NCBI GenBank assembly: GCA_050291585.1
Contig: JBNKKA010000020.1
Location: 1 to 34,997 of the forward strand
DNA length: 34,997 nt
Reading direction: 5' to 3'
From: JASJCL01 sp050291585
GTDB lineage: Bacteria; Desulfobacterota; Desulfobacteria; Desulfobacterales; Desulfosarcinaceae
A program made the position numbers and the translations under genes. Below, in pieces: positions 1 through 7,904 of the stretch (positions are counted from its first letter, which is position 1; the number at the start of each line of letters is the position of its first letter). The notes beneath the pieces are model-generated. The model saw only the letters and a program-made list of their open reading frames with translations, had not been told where the DNA came from and searched no databases.

Positions 1-195
1 GAGAAATTAACTCAGTCAAACCTATTGGTGATCTGTAAAAGAGAGACGACCAAATGGCTATCATCCCTGTGAGATACAAAATCGCGCGATCACCTCTGGA
101 CAAGCCTCATCTGGACGCTTATAGTTGCCGGCTGCATGATGGATTTACGTTTTACAACCGCAAAAGAAGAAAACATCCAAGGTTAGGTACGTAAG
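1..195. other. Upstream region of the YitT gene, no supported gene
   Basis: No gene can be supported here. Frame 1 is open from the window edge to a TGA at 70-72 and could be the last 23 codons of a gene lying outside the window, but the peptide is not recognisable. The leader of the next gene has only a weak purine stretch before its ATG, and I see no convincing -35/-10 pair. Confidence 0.3.
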
Positions 196-1059
196 ATGAT
201 CAAGGGTTACTCAAAGCTAATTTCTTCCATTGTCTGGAACCTCCTGCTTCTCTCGACGGGAGCCACTATTTTCTCAATTGGGGTGAAGGGTTTTGCGATT
301 CCCCAAGGACTGATCATGGGCGGCTTCTCTGGAGTGGGCTTATTGGCCTTTTACTTCACGGGCCTGCTCAGCCCTGGGGTATGGTATTTCCTAATCAATA
401 TCCCCGTTATCATAGCGGGTTGGTTTTTTGTCAGCCGCCGCTTCATTTTCTACAGCCTCTACGGCATGCTGGCCCTCTCCCTGGCCTTGGACCTGGTGAC
501 CCTGCCCGTGAAGGTGAGTGATCCTTTTCTGGCCATCCTGGCCGGCGGGACGATCATGGGTTTCGGGGCGGGCATCTCTCTGCATTCTCTGGGGTCCATG
601 GGGGGCGTAGATATCATTGCCATCATTCTCAATCAAAAGTTCGGTCTGCGCATCGGCACCATCTCTCTCGTGTTCAATCTCCTGCTTTTCACCCTGAGTT
701 TCGGTATTATACAACTGGAGCCGATTCTGTACTCCTTGGCGTTGACCTTCATCATCGCCCAGGTGGTGAATTATGTGCTCAGCATGTTCAACCAACGCAA
801 GATGGTCTTCATCGTCTCGGAAAAAAGTGAAGCCATCGCCGCCATCGTCAAGGAACGCCTCCAGCGCGGGGCGACCTTCCTCAACGGCAGCGGCGCTTAT
901 ACCGGTCGAGATAAAAAGATCCTCTTGACCGTGGTCAACACCTACCAACTCAAGCGTCTGGAAGAGGTCGCTTTTCAGGTGGACAAAGACGCCTTCATGA
1001 TAACGGAGAATACCTTTAACGTGCTGGGGCGGGGGTTTTCAAAGCGGAAGGTATATTAA
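196..1059 (+). CDS. YitT family membrane protein (DUF161 + DUF2179)
   Basis: A 287-residue integral membrane protein of the YitT family. Five or six hydrophobic segments fill roughly residues 10-205, with the glycine-rich stretches (GLIMGGFSGVGL near 37 and GGTIMGFGAGISL near 117) typical of the DUF161 core. After about residue 210 the protein becomes soluble and matches a C-terminal DUF2179 domain (VFIVSEKSEAI ... GATFLNGSGAYTGRDKKILLTVV), which in this family resembles a small-ligand-binding fold. The substrate is not known for the family. The length is normal (about 280-290). The start is the ATG after a weak purine-rich leader; the hydrophobic N-terminus begins soon after it. The last 21 bases overlap the convergent FN3/CFI-box gene. 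Confidence 0.85.
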   Translation: MIKGYSKLISSIVWNLLLLSTGATIFSIGVKGFAIPQGLIMGGFSGVGLLAFYFTGLLSPGVWYFLINIPVIIAGWFFVSRRFIFYSLYGMLALSLALDLVTLPVKVSDPFLAILAGGTIMGFGAGISLHSLGSMGGVDIIAIILNQKFGLRIGTISLVFNLLLFTLSFGIIQLEPILYSLALTFIIAQVVNYVLSMFNQRKMVFIVSEKSEAIAAIVKERLQRGATFLNGSGAYTGRDKKILLTVVNTYQLKRLEEVAFQVDKDAFMITENTFNVLGRGFSKRKVY

Positions 1060-1449
1060 CGCGCTACCGATAAAGCACCCGCTACTCGAGGTGCTGCTCG
1101 AAACCGCGCATTGCTGCCCGTTGATCACACAGACCGTGTTGGACATGCCGCTCTCGTCGCCATTCTGGTTATAGGCGGTGATGGTGAAGCGGTATTGGGT
1201 GTCCGGCATGAGATCCAAAACGGTGTGGCGCGGCGCCTGGGGATCGATATCGGTCAGTGCTATGGTGGCCAACAGACGAAACCCCGCGCCGTCATCGTCC
1301 TCTTGCACGTAGAGCCGATACCCGCCCAGGTCAGGTTCCGAATTGGGATCCCAGGCCAGGGTTATCTCGTCGGCCACTGCCCATCCAGGTGATAGGTGCA
1401 AGCCGCAGATAACGATAACAAAGCTGAGTATGGTTAAGACTTTCGCCAT
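1039..1449 (-). CDS. Secreted fibronectin type III protein with truncated CFI-box C-terminus
   Basis: A 136-residue exported protein. Residues 1-26 form a signal peptide (hydrophobic LTILSFVIVICGL, cleavage near WAVADE). Residues 28-105 are a single fibronectin type III domain with the usual landmarks: LAWDPNSEPDLGGYRLY, then LDLMPDTQYRFTITAYNQNGDESGMSN. A serine-rich linker then leads to GCFIGSA, which resembles the CFI-box C-terminal sorting motif seen on many deltaproteobacterial FN3 proteins. Here the box ends after about 12 residues instead of continuing as CFIATAAYGS plus a longer tail. The 3' end lies inside the last codons of the convergent YitT gene, which may explain the shortened tail. 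Function is inferred only as a surface or periplasmic adhesion-type domain. Confidence 0.7.
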   Translation of the reverse strand: MAKVLTILSFVIVICGLHLSPGWAVADEITLAWDPNSEPDLGGYRLYVQEDDDGAGFRLLATIALTDIDPQAPRHTVLDLMPDTQYRFTITAYNQNGDESGMSNTVCVINGQQCAVSSSTSSSGCFIGSALIYLPL

Positions 1450-1476
1450 TTTCCCAATCGATTTGAATTGTATGAC

Positions 1477-1932
1477 TTAAGTTTCCGCCAGATTTAACTC
1501 TGCCCTATTCATCAGATGGGCAATTATTGGCAGATCTGCGGGCAAAAAGTCGAATCTGTCCAGCGCTGCCGCCGCCACCCAGCGGCACTGCGCATGCACT
1601 CGCAACCGCAGTTCGCCGGCGATCCAGTGCGCATGGAATGCGATCAGATCGACCTGCCCTTGTGCGTCATAGTGCAGGTGGTGTGCCAGTAGGGCACCGA
1701 CGCGCACTCTGATGTCTAACTCCTCAAAAAGCTCCCGTTTGAGACAATCCTCGGGAGTTTCACCGACCTCAATCTTGCCACCGGGAAATTCCCACTTGAG
1801 GGGCTGACGGTCATCAGCACTGCGCTGGGCGATGAGCACCCGGCCCGAGCGCTGGAGGATGCCGGCGGTGACCTTGACGATTTGCGGGCTGGTCGTTACT
1901 TTTGTAATCGGTGTTTTTGCTGGATGGACCAT
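1477..1932 (-). CDS. NUDIX hydrolase, MutT-like
   Basis: A 151-residue NUDIX hydrolase, likely an 8-oxo-dGTP diphosphatase or related housecleaning enzyme. The Nudix box is complete: G52-x5-E58-x7-R66-E67-L-F-E70-E71-x-x-I, with Asp at the usual Gly position 73. The preceding KWEFPGG motif is typical of MutT. Length fits MutT proteins (about 130-150) with a 15-residue N-terminal extension. The ATG at 1932 has no visible Shine-Dalgarno sequence, so the start is uncertain. The gene is divergent from the small membrane protein that starts only 33 bases away. It stands alone; an exact substrate cannot be assigned from sequence. Confidence 0.85.
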   Translation of the reverse strand: MVHPAKTPITKVTTSPQIVKVTAGILQRSGRVLIAQRSADDRQPLKWEFPGGKIEVGETPEDCLKRELFEELDIRVRVGALLAHHLHYDAQGQVDLIAFHAHWIAGELRLRVHAQCRWVAAAALDRFDFLPADLPIIAHLMNRAELNLAET

Positions 1933-1965
1933 AGATCATTAAATTCGACATAATATAGGAGATAC

Positions 1966-2208
1966 ATGCGCGCTCTTATCGACAAACTTCCCTATTCCGT
2001 GTTGATTGTTATAACGGCAATCCTGTTGCTGGCGCCTTTGCGCCCCATGCCCCATGTGGTGGAGAAACTCATCATGCTTAAAAACGGCAGCTTGCAGCGC
2101 CCCATCGACATATTCGATCTTTGCTACCACATGGCGCCACTGCTAGTGCTTCTGATAAAAGTGAGGTTGGATGCTGGCAAAAAGAAAATCAGGTACCGCC
2201 AGAAATAA
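1966..2208 (+). CDS. Small membrane protein of the type often labelled RND transporter
   Basis: An 80-residue protein with two hydrophobic segments (about residues 9-27 and 55-68) separated by a conserved-looking loop, PHVVEKLIMLKNGSLQRPIDIFDL. This loop pattern recurs in a family of about 70-residue bacterial proteins that databases name RND transporter, although the protein is far too small to be one. A good ribosome site (taggag) lies five bases before the ATG. The rhodanese gene follows after 43 bases on the same strand, so the two may be co-transcribed. The C-terminus is unusually basic (KVRLDAGKKKIRYRQK). Function unknown. Confidence 0.7.
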   Translation: MRALIDKLPYSVLIVITAILLLAPLRPMPHVVEKLIMLKNGSLQRPIDIFDLCYHMAPLLVLLIKVRLDAGKKKIRYRQK

Positions 2209-2251
2209 CAACACAAGGCCTAAATCCGCAAGTACAATTGGAGCAGCCCGC

Positions 2252-2806
2252 ATGATCGCAGATCGCCACTTTCTCCTCATGACAAGCATCATTGCATTTG
2301 TTTTTAGCGCGCGCCCGCTTTGCGCGGCCGAACCTCTGACAGATACCCAGAAACGTGTCGCCGTTTATAAAATGTACACTGACTACAAACGGGACTTTCC
2401 CGAAGTGTTAGACATCAACCCCGGTGATGCCAGACACCTATTATCTGAAGGTCCAATTCAATTCGTCGATGTTCGCGAACCGGAGGAGATCAGAATATCC
2501 ACCCTGCCCGGGGCCATCGACACAGAAACCTATCTTCAAAATAAAAGGCAATATGGAAACAAGACCTTAGTGGCCTTCTGTACCATCGGTTATCGTAGCG
2601 GCATCTTCGCCCAGGAGATGGCCCGCCAAGGTGTTGCGGTGAAAAACCTAAAAGGCGGCATCTTGGCCTGGGTTCTCGAGGGAGGCCAAATTTTTGATGA
2701 AAACGGTGCTTCCAAGCGTCTTCACGTCTATGGACCGAAATGGGATTTGGCACCAGGGGATTACGAAACTATCAAGTTTGGTGTACTAAAACGCTTAACC
2801 CAATAA
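2252..2806 (+). CDS. Periplasmic rhodanese-like protein
   Basis: A 184-residue exported rhodanese-domain protein. I choose the ATG at 2252 (preceded by ggag) over the upstream ATG at 2171, because it places a clean signal peptide at residues 1-25 (hydrophobic FLLMTSIIAFVF, cleavage near LCAAEP). The rhodanese domain spans about residues 55-145 with the substrate-loop cysteine C110 in FCTIGYRSG and the upstream VDVREPEEI motif. Rhodaneses move sulfane sulfur between donors and thiophilic acceptors; a periplasmic form would suit a sulfur-metabolising cell. The 40-residue tail after the domain (from about QIFDENG) is usual for the secreted form. Confidence 0.85.
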   Translation: MIADRHFLLMTSIIAFVFSARPLCAAEPLTDTQKRVAVYKMYTDYKRDFPEVLDINPGDARHLLSEGPIQFVDVREPEEIRISTLPGAIDTETYLQNKRQYGNKTLVAFCTIGYRSGIFAQEMARQGVAVKNLKGGILAWVLEGGQIFDENGASKRLHVYGPKWDLAPGDYETIKFGVLKRLTQ

Positions 2807-2824
2807 AGACCCGGCACAATTTGC

Positions 2825-2853
2825 TTGACAGGACCGGTCCGAGCCGGCATCAT
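2825..2853 (+). promoter_or_regulatory. Candidate sigma-70 promoter with palindrome in the spacer
   Basis: A perfect -35 TTGACA (2825-2830) is followed by a 17-base spacer and CATCAT (4 of 6 matches to TATAAT). The spacer begins with a perfect 10-base palindrome, GGACCGGTCC at 2831-2840, in a position where a bound regulator would cover the promoter. It would drive the histidine kinase gene 92 bases downstream. Confidence 0.4.
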
Positions 2854-2944
2854 TTCATTATTAAATCAATCATATCAATTCCTTAAATCATTACCCGCCA
2901 AAAAACCTCAAACGTCCGGGCTGCTGTGACCTGAAAGAATCTCC

Positions 2945-4876
2945 GTGGAAGCCAATACAAATAGCATCATCCTCCTTGGCCAAGGCCTGATCGAATCCGT
3001 CACACCCCAGCCGTGCCCAAAAGGGTGGCACTATCTTCAGACGGCCAATATGGATGGCCTGCTCAAGCGCCTCAACGAAGCTCCCCCGGCGGCAGTGGCC
3101 TTGACAGTGGAGGCGCACCAAGCCCAGGGTTATCTGGCCCTGCTGAAACGCTTAGCCCCGGAGTCGCTGGTGGTGCTAGCGTCTCCCATAAACGTGCTGC
3201 CCACCTTGATGACCATGTTCCCCGACGACGCCTTGGAATATGTCTGTCTACCCCTGGAGTGGTCCCAGTGGCAAGTGGTATTGAACCGCCTGGGCCGTGT
3301 GCTCAAGCTGCGCCGGCAGCTCGGCGAGACCACGGCCCGTATTCAACGCGAGGCGGAGGAGCGTGTCGAAACCGAACGCCTGCTGGCCGTCCGCCAGATT
3401 GTCGATAAAATGTCTTCCTTCGTCGCCCAGGTGACCCGCGATGCCCAGGGAGGCGTCCGCTACTTCAATGAACTGCCTTATTTCGTGTCGATCCACAACC
3501 CCCAGGCCGAAATTCTGGCGGCCAACCCCACCTATTACACCTATTTAGGCAACCGTATCTATCACAGCAGTTGGAGCATCTACAGCGGCCGCCGAAGAAC
3601 CCGCCAGGGCTGTCCCGTGGGGCGCACCCTCAAATCCGGTAATGTCATGGCCACCCGCGCGCTTGTACGCTACAAAAGCGGGGCCACGGTGCCCGTCACC
3701 GTCCACACCGCCCCCCTCTATGACAACGACGGCAACATCCAATTGGTGCTGGAAATCTTCGCCGGCACCCAGGAGATTGAACGCTTGGCAGAGGAGATCC
3801 GCACCACCCAGCAACGCTATCAGCAGCTCTTCGACGCCGTCCCCTGCCATGTGGCTGTTATAGACCGCCGCTTTCGCCTGACCGCCGTCAACCGCCGCTT
3901 CAAGAGTGACTTCGGTGACCAGACGGGGCACAACTTCTTCGAAATTCTGCGCCCTGCCAGTTTCCCGGTCTATCGCGACCCCGTTACCAAAACCATACAG
4001 AAGGGCGTTGCCCAGCACGGTGAAATGGTCATGACGGCGCCCGATGGCATACAATACACAATGATGGCCTGGACCTCCCCCATCACAACCCGCAGTGGCA
4101 AGCTTATCCAGGTCATCGTCGTCTTCGCCGACATCACCGAACTGCGCGAACTCCAGGCCCATCTGGCCTCCCTAGGGATGATGCTGAGCACCATCTCTCA
4201 TGATCTCAAGGGCAGTATCACCGGCCTGGATGCTGGCCTCTATCTCATCGATACGGGTTTTTACCGTGATAAACCCGGACGGGTAGAAGAAGGCTTAGAT
4301 GTCTCCCGCTTGATGCTGGAACGGATCCGCAAACAGGTGAGTGACATCCTTTATTACGCCAAGGATAGACAGCTCGACCCGCGTTCGGTGGACCTCTATG
4401 AATTCGCCGCCGATGTGGCAGCCAACGTGGTGAACAAGATACGGGGGGCCGACATCGCATTTCAATGCGACCTGGGTGGCGAGATGGGTCAGTTGGAGAT
4501 CGATGCGGAGCTAGTGCGCACCGCTCTGGTCAACCTCCTGGACAACGCCGTGGATGCCTGCATCGACAACCCTTCGGAACGCAGCCCCATCATCAAATTC
4601 AAAGTAATGCCCGAGTCCGAAACGGCAGTCTTCACAATCGAGGACAACGGCGTCGGCATGAGTCCCGGGACACAACAGCGCGCTTTCGACAAGTTTTTCT
4701 CTTCAAAGGGACGTAAGGGGACGGGATTGGGTCTCTTCATCACCCGCAAAGTGATCCAACGCCATGGGGGGACCTTGAACCTGCAATCAGCCCCCCAGAA
4801 AGGCACCCGCTTCGACATCCGACTACCACGCAACTACAAAGGTTCCGAAACCTTTGGAAAGGTTGACGGCGAGTGA
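2945..4876 (+). CDS. PAS-domain sensor histidine kinase
   Basis: A 643-residue cytoplasmic sensor kinase starting with GTG. Residues 1-115 resemble a receiver-like fold lacking an obvious phospho-acceptor Asp. A coiled coil (about 120-150) leads into two PAS-type regions (about 165-275 and 285-400), joined by a further helix. The kinase core starts with the H-box MLSTISHDLKG (H419), followed by the N-box LVNLLDNAVDA, G1 EDNGVGM and G2 KGTGLGLFI. No membrane segments are visible, so it should sense a cytoplasmic cue. No cognate response regulator is adjacent; it is an orphan kinase or talks to a distant partner. The PAS ligand cannot be predicted. Confidence 0.9.
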   Translation: MEANTNSIILLGQGLIESVTPQPCPKGWHYLQTANMDGLLKRLNEAPPAAVALTVEAHQAQGYLALLKRLAPESLVVLASPINVLPTLMTMFPDDALEYVCLPLEWSQWQVVLNRLGRVLKLRRQLGETTARIQREAEERVETERLLAVRQIVDKMSSFVAQVTRDAQGGVRYFNELPYFVSIHNPQAEILAANPTYYTYLGNRIYHSSWSIYSGRRRTRQGCPVGRTLKSGNVMATRALVRYKSGATVPVTVHTAPLYDNDGNIQLVLEIFAGTQEIERLAEEIRTTQQRYQQLFDAVPCHVAVIDRRFRLTAVNRRFKSDFGDQTGHNFFEILRPASFPVYRDPVTKTIQKGVAQHGEMVMTAPDGIQYTMMAWTSPITTRSGKLIQVIVVFADITELRELQAHLASLGMMLSTISHDLKGSITGLDAGLYLIDTGFYRDKPGRVEEGLDVSRLMLERIRKQVSDILYYAKDRQLDPRSVDLYEFAADVAANVVNKIRGADIAFQCDLGGEMGQLEIDAELVRTALVNLLDNAVDACIDNPSERSPIIKFKVMPESETAVFTIEDNGVGMSPGTQQRAFDKFFSSKGRKGTGLGLFITRKVIQRHGGTLNLQSAPQKGTRFDIRLPRNYKGSETFGKVDGE

Positions 4877-4890
4877 GGCTTGGGGGGATA

Positions 4891-5196
4891 CTACTTGAGA
4901 TGAGCGTTGAGGAGCGCTTCCACGATCATCTTGTCGGCGATCTTCTCACTATCCACCACATAGGTGCCCGCTTCAATCTGGGCGCGGATGGCGGCGACCT
5001 TCTCTTCGCGAATATCGGGCATGCCCGCCACTGTTGCGCGGGCCGCCTGGAGTTCAAGCGCCTGGGGGGAGAGGCTCACCGGATCGCCTGCGGCCGGTGA
5101 ACGGGAGAGCTGGATGTCAGTTTGTTTCTGCAAAGCACCAGCCTTTTTGACGTAGGCGACCGGCGGAATCGACGGAAATTTTCCTGGAATATCCAT
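4891..5196 (-). CDS. flgM: Anti-sigma-28 factor FlgM
   Basis: A 101-residue FlgM. The C-terminal half carries the sigma-28-binding signature: VSLSPQALELQAARA, then PDIREEKVAAIRAQIEAGTY and DSEKIADKMIVEALL. FlgM holds the flagellar sigma factor FliA inactive until the hook is complete, so its presence implies a flagellated cell. The ribosome site GAGGT sits about seven bases before the ATG. It is convergent with the histidine kinase (14 bases between stops) and is not beside flgN, flgK or fliA in this window, so it stands apart from the usual late flagellar genes. Confidence 0.9.
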   Translation of the reverse strand: MDIPGKFPSIPPVAYVKKAGALQKQTDIQLSRSPAAGDPVSLSPQALELQAARATVAGMPDIREEKVAAIRAQIEAGTYVVDSEKIADKMIVEALLNAHLK

Positions 5197-5250
5197 TAAC
5201 TACCTCGACAAAAGCTTTCGTTCTAATCGGGCTGGTCCTGGCTCCCGACC

Positions 5251-5272
5251 CTATAGGATGAACCGACTATAG
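5251..5272. repeat. Paired CTATAG palindromes upstream of flgM
   Basis: Two copies of the self-palindromic hexamer CTATAG (5251-5256 and 5267-5272) lie 16 bases apart in the flgM leader, about 55-75 bases upstream of its ATG. This is a possible operator, but the motif is short. I did not find a convincing sigma-28 or sigma-54 promoter in this leader. Confidence 0.25.
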
Positions 5273-5301
5273 AACCTCTGAATCCTCTCCACAATAAAAA
5301 A

Positions 5302-5370
5302 CTAAAGCCCAGCCCGCAACGGTCGATGATAAGGGGTAAGAGACAGTAACAAACTACTGTGCTCCTTCAT
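5302..5370 (-). CDS. Possible 22-codon small ORF between slp and flgM
   Basis: An ATG at 5370 follows a strong Shine-Dalgarno sequence (AAGGAGG at 5375-5381, four bases before the ATG) and opens a 22-codon frame ending TAG at 5302, followed by a run of six T. The peptide (start MKEHSSLLLSLTPYHR) has no recognisable homology. It may be a leader peptide for flgM or chance. The strength of the ribosome site is the only support. Confidence 0.25.
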   Translation of the reverse strand: MKEHSSLLLSLTPYHRPLRAGL

Positions 5371-5389
5371 ACTTCCTCCTTCTCTCTCT

Positions 5390-5430
5390 AAGGGATGGCC
5401 CCAAGCCCAGGGCCATCCCTTAACTTTTTT
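5390..5430 (+). terminator. Strong hairpin with T-run, slp/flgM intergenic
   Basis: A perfect 12-base-pair stem (5390-5401 with 5410-5421) closes an 8-base loop. On the plus strand it is followed by AACTTTTTT, which makes it a textbook intrinsic terminator in that direction. On the minus strand, the direction of slp and flgM, the same stem lacks a following T-run, so there it may act only as a 3'-end-stabilising hairpin for the slp transcript. Confidence 0.6.
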
Positions 5431-5444
5431 AGGCGTCCTGAACC

Positions 5445-5945
5445 TCAAAAGCGCGTGCCCATTCCAAATCCGAACTGAAAGCGCGGTTCGCTGCGGGGTA
5501 CCTCTTCAGGCCAGAGCTTGATTTCGATTAGGGCCAATTCAGGATACAGATATACGGTTTGGCCCAGCGGGCGCTCTTCGACGCCGCTGATCTTACCCAC
5601 TAGGGTAATGTACCTATCGGGGGCGTATACCGCCGGGTCCATGAAGTCTGCGGCCTGCACCAGGAAACGCCCCTCGGATTGACTGCTGGGCTTGGGCCGT
5701 GAGCCCACATCCAAGGGCAGTTGCAGCACCACCAACTCGGTGCCCCGATCATGGGGCGTGGTGGCGATGAGCTTGCCACCCAGCAACACCACCTCACCCG
5801 CCAAACTCTGCGGATTCTTGATGATATCGCTGAAGGCCGCTTCAAGAGTCACCTGGTCCCGAGACTGCTGGGAAATGGCACTAGCACACCCAACCAGCAC
5901 CCAGATGGCGATCATACCTTGAACGAAGGTCAGTATCCGGTTCAC
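5445..5945 (-). CDS. slp: Slp family outer-membrane lipoprotein
   Basis: A 166-residue Slp-type lipoprotein. I choose the GTG at 5945: it has gaggtgg upstream and puts a lipoprotein signal directly at the N-terminus (hydrophobic ILTFVQGMIAIWVLVGC, lipobox LVGC with Cys at about 20). An in-frame ATG at 6035 would add 30 unlikely residues. The mature domain shows the Slp pattern, with NPQSLAGEVVLLGGKL, then GRFLVQAADFMDPAVYAPDRYITLVGKISG and VYLYPELALIEIKLWP. Slp proteins are starvation-inducible lipoproteins of unknown mechanism. Residue +2 after Cys is Ala, so outer-membrane sorting is expected. Confidence 0.8.
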   Translation of the reverse strand: MNRILTFVQGMIAIWVLVGCASAISQQSRDQVTLEAAFSDIIKNPQSLAGEVVLLGGKLIATTPHDRGTELVVLQLPLDVGSRPKPSSQSEGRFLVQAADFMDPAVYAPDRYITLVGKISGVEERPLGQTVYLYPELALIEIKLWPEEVPRSEPRFQFGFGMGTRF

Positions 5946-6082
5946 GGCTTCCACCTCATAATATCCATTAAAACAGATTGTTGTATAAAATTCCCTATGA
6001 TTGAAACATTTTTCGATAGCGGAATAAGATAACACGCGTTAGCCGCCCAGGCAACTTGAGGAGAATCAACCGAAAGGTGGTC

Positions 6083-7111
6083 TCAAGGAAGGAGTGTGTC
6101 GAGAGTGGTCACGTCTTCAAGGGGGACCTGGCGGGCAAAGCGATCTTCAACGAGGCCGTCCACATTGGCCGATGGGGTCAATCCGAAACGGTGCATCAGT
6201 GCCGCCAGATCCTCCATCTCGGTCTGTTCTGGCAGAAACTGATCGAAGACGATGCGCCCCTTGGGTGTGTTCATTGCATAGCGGATCAATTCGGGATCCT
6301 GGTTCCAATATTTGGCCGTCACATCGGCCACCTCCCGGGGATGATCCTTCGCCCATAGTCCTGCGCGAACGGCGCCAGTGACCAGTTGTTGAATATCGTC
6401 GGGATGCTGCTCCACAAGGTTGCCCTTGACCAACATGAGGTTGCAGATAAAACCTGGCCAGACCGACTCCACATAGTGGACCAGTTGAGCCTCCCCGCTC
6501 TTGAGGGTCTTGGCGGCAAAGGGCTCGCCCACATAATAGGCATCCAGAGCCCCGGAAGATAGGGCCGCAGCCATATCGGGGGGGTTCATCTCAACGATGC
6601 GGATCGCATCCTCGAGGCCCTCGGCGGCCATGAGACGCAGGAGACTCAGGTTGTGGCCCGAATAGCGCATGGGAACGGCCACGGTCCGGCCAGCCAGGTC
6701 ACGGAAATTCCTGACCGCCAGATCCTTGCGGGCCACTAGCGTGCTCTCGTGACGGTTGCCGATATAGACCACCCGCACATCAACCCCTTGCTGGTGCAGC
6801 ACCACGGCCAGGGGGGCAATCATAAAGGCCGCCTGGATGGCGTCGTTGCGCAGGGCCTCGGCCATCTCGGCAAAGGAGGCGAATTTAATCGCCTTGAATT
6901 GAATCCCATCGCCTTCGCGGGTAGCATGATCGAGGAGCGGGGCGGATAGGTTGGTAACCACCGGCATATACCCCATACGGATCACCTTGCGCTGGGGGTG
7001 TTCGGTGTTGAATCGCCAGTGCAGGGTGCCAATGAGTAGCAGCCACAGCATGGCAAAACCCATGAGGCGCCAGAAGAGGGGCAGGCGATTCAAAAGCGAT
7101 TTAAACCGCAT
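6083..7111 (-). CDS. NitT/TauT-type ABC transporter substrate-binding protein
   Basis: A 342-residue periplasmic binding protein of the SsuA/TauA/NMT1 class. An N-terminal hydrophobic segment (about residues 14-33) lacks a lipobox and may be an uncleaved anchor. The fold signature is present: IRMGYMPVVTNLSAPLLDHA near the start, LAGRTVAVPMRYSGHNLSL mid-protein, and ALDAYYVGEPFAAKTL before the C-lobe. Family members bind sulfonates, nitrate/cyanate, bicarbonate or thiamine precursors; the sequence does not decide the ligand. Its first 11 bases overlap the ATPase gene, and it is the last gene of the run that begins with the chemosensory cluster. Confidence 0.85.
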   Translation of the reverse strand: MRFKSLLNRLPLFWRLMGFAMLWLLLIGTLHWRFNTEHPQRKVIRMGYMPVVTNLSAPLLDHATREGDGIQFKAIKFASFAEMAEALRNDAIQAAFMIAPLAVVLHQQGVDVRVVYIGNRHESTLVARKDLAVRNFRDLAGRTVAVPMRYSGHNLSLLRLMAAEGLEDAIRIVEMNPPDMAAALSSGALDAYYVGEPFAAKTLKSGEAQLVHYVESVWPGFICNLMLVKGNLVEQHPDDIQQLVTGAVRAGLWAKDHPREVADVTAKYWNQDPELIRYAMNTPKGRIVFDQFLPEQTEMEDLAALMHRFGLTPSANVDGLVEDRFARQVPLEDVTTLDTLLP

Positions 7112-7898
7112 AGGGGACCCCCAGCATCAGGTAAATCTCACTGCGCAGGCGGTTCAACTCCGGTTCCCGCTCAAAATCCCGCGGACGGTTGAATTCAAGG
7201 GTTTGATCGAGACAAACCTTGGCCGGGCGACCGCTCAGAATAACGATACGGTCACCCATGATGAGGGCATCGTCAATATCGTGGGTCACCAAAAGGGTGG
7301 TCTTGCGGATGAACTCGTGCATGTTGACCACCTCTTCACGCATCTTCATATGGGTGAGAAAATCCAATCCACTGAAAGGTTCATCCATGAAGAGCGTGTC
7401 AGGATTCACCGCTAGGGCCCGCGCCAGTTCCGCCCGGCGCTGCATACCGCCCGACAACTGGCGGGGATAGTGATCCTCAAACCCCTCCAGCTCTACCATC
7501 TCGATCTGCTCCAGGATACGGGTCTCGAGCTCCTGCGCATCTTTAAGGTGGCGAATCCCAAGACCGACATTTTCACGTACGGTCAACCAAGGCAGCAGGC
7601 CGCTGTGCTGAAAAACAAAGATATGGTCCGCCTGGGGGCCGCTCACCAGGCGCCCATTGATCCGTACACTCCCGGCACTGGGTGTATCAAAGCCGGCCAT
7701 GATCCGCAGCAGGGTCGATTTACCGCAACCAGAGGGACCCAGCAGACACACCATTTCACCATCTTTCAGGGACAGGTCGATATCCTCTAGAACCGGAATT
7801 TGATCGCCGAAACCCACCCCGGCGTCTTCGCTCGAACGGGGCTGGCGTCGGCGGTTTGGGTATGACTTGCTGAGGTGTAGGATCTCAATGTTTCCCAT
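7101..7898 (-). CDS. NitT/TauT-type ABC transporter ATP-binding protein
   Basis: A 265-residue ABC ATPase of the TauB/SsuB/NrtD class. Visible motifs are Walker A GPSGCGKST (about 54-62), the Q-loop FVFQHSGLLPW (Q97), signature LSGGM (148-152), Walker B TLFMDEPF (D172, E173), and the switch His in LLVTHDIDDAL. An extra 15-20 residue insertion (RRRQPRSSEDAGVG) sits before the first beta strand pair. It starts 6 bases after the permease stop and its 3' end overlaps the binding-protein gene, so the three are one transcription unit. Cytoplasmic; it energises uptake. Confidence 0.92.
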   Translation of the reverse strand: MGNIEILHLSKSYPNRRRQPRSSEDAGVGFGDQIPVLEDIDLSLKDGEMVCLLGPSGCGKSTLLRIMAGFDTPSAGSVRINGRLVSGPQADHIFVFQHSGLLPWLTVRENVGLGIRHLKDAQELETRILEQIEMVELEGFEDHYPRQLSGGMQRRAELARALAVNPDTLFMDEPFSGLDFLTHMKMREEVVNMHEFIRKTTLLVTHDIDDALIMGDRIVILSGRPAKVCLDQTLEFNRPRDFEREPELNRLRSEIYLMLGVPYAV

Positions 7899-7904
7899 AG
7901 GGTA

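Noticed and set aside
3545..4162. 205-codon minus-strand frame inside the histidine kinase
   Set aside because: Antisense shadow of a well-supported PAS region.
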